NCBI GenBank assembly: GCA_021811745.1
Contig: JAJZNH010000855.1
Coordinates: 1-5,973, forward strand
Length of the DNA stretch: 5,973 nucleotides
Direction: 5' to 3'
DNA from: Acidobacteriota bacterium
Lineage (GTDB): Bacteria > Acidobacteriota > Terriglobia > Terriglobales > Acidobacteriaceae
The notes beneath the pieces were generated by a model that was not told the origin of the DNA, made no database searches, and was given only the letters and a program-made list of their open reading frames with translations. This document shows positions 5,682 through 5,973 of the stretch, piece by piece (position 1 is the stretch's first letter; each line of letters begins with the position of its first letter). A program made the position numbers and the translations under genes.

Positions 5682-5973
5682 TCAGGCCTGCGAGTAATCC
5701 ATATTCCCAAGATCGGTGAGGAGGTCAGGTCCTGTGGGGTTCCAGCCCAGTTTCGCGCGGGTCTGCGCGCTGGAAACGTGTGCGTCCCTTCCGGCGAAGA
5801 ACCCGAGGAAGCCGAAATGCTCCTGAGCCTGCTCCGGCGAAATGGAAACGACGGGCACATTCAGGCCGCGGCCGATGGCGGTGGCAATCTCTTTGAGCGG
5901 CACGCCCTCTTCGGCGACCGCATGGTACCGGGCTCCCGATGTGAACTTCTCCAGTGCGAGCCGGTAGAGTCGG
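5682..5973 (-). CDS. Atypical SDR / NAD-dependent epimerase-like protein, C-terminal part
   Basis: The frame is open to the right edge, so only about 96 C-terminal residues are present and the start lies outside. The visible part begins RLYRLALEK and includes the conserved ARYHAVAEEGVPLKEIA block, a VPVVSISPEQAQEHFGFLG segment, SSAQTRAKLGWNPTGP and a closing DLLTDLGN. This order is that of the C-terminal substrate-binding region of epimerase-type atypical SDRs. In full-length relatives the NAD(P)-binding glycine motif is at the N-terminus, which cannot be checked here. The gene precedes the classical SDR at 4767-5642 on the same strand, and the pair is probably co-transcribed. The substrate is unknown. 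Confidence 0.85.
   Translation of the reverse strand, partial: RLYRLALEKFTSGARYHAVAEEGVPLKEIATAIGRGLNVPVVSISPEQAQEHFGFLGFFAGRDAHVSSAQTRAKLGWNPTGPDLLTDLGNMDYSQA

Overview
The window is a GC-rich bacterial segment in which every supportable gene lies on the minus strand, so transcription runs from high to low coordinates. The tyrosine recombinase resembles integrases I associate with Acidobacteriota. That, together with the high GC, makes an acidobacterial or similar soil bacterium my best guess, but it is only an inference.

Right side (about 4600-5973): a two-gene cassette of short-chain dehydrogenase/reductase (SDR) superfamily proteins. It begins beyond the right edge with the C-terminal part of an epimerase-like atypical SDR. 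A 39-base gap follows, then a complete classical SDR of 291 residues with all catalytic motifs and a strong ribosome binding site. Behind it is a short open frame of uncertain status (4614-4751).

Middle (3191-4537): a single-gene unit encoding a DUF262 protein with a DGKQR motif fused to a C-terminal HNH nuclease. It has its own perfect TATAAT box so close to the ATG that the mRNA may be almost leaderless. This architecture is the one used by modification-dependent restriction and other anti-phage nucleases, so it is the best defence candidate here.

Centre-left (about 1918-3190): some 1.3 kb without a convincing gene. It holds an AT-rich block with an imperfect inverted repeat and, beside it, seven 22-23 bp direct repeats alternating between two sequence types. 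These look like iterons or the multi-site end of a transposable element.

Left side (1-1917): a small hypothetical ORF overlaps the start of a tyrosine-recombinase gene. The recombinase is split into two overlapping frames, an N-terminal DNA-binding half and a catalytic half joined by an ATGA overlap. The catalytic half runs off the left edge. Integrase, repeat array and solitary nuclease gene together suggest a mobile or formerly mobile island beside ordinary metabolic genes. No tRNA, rRNA or CRISPR array was found.
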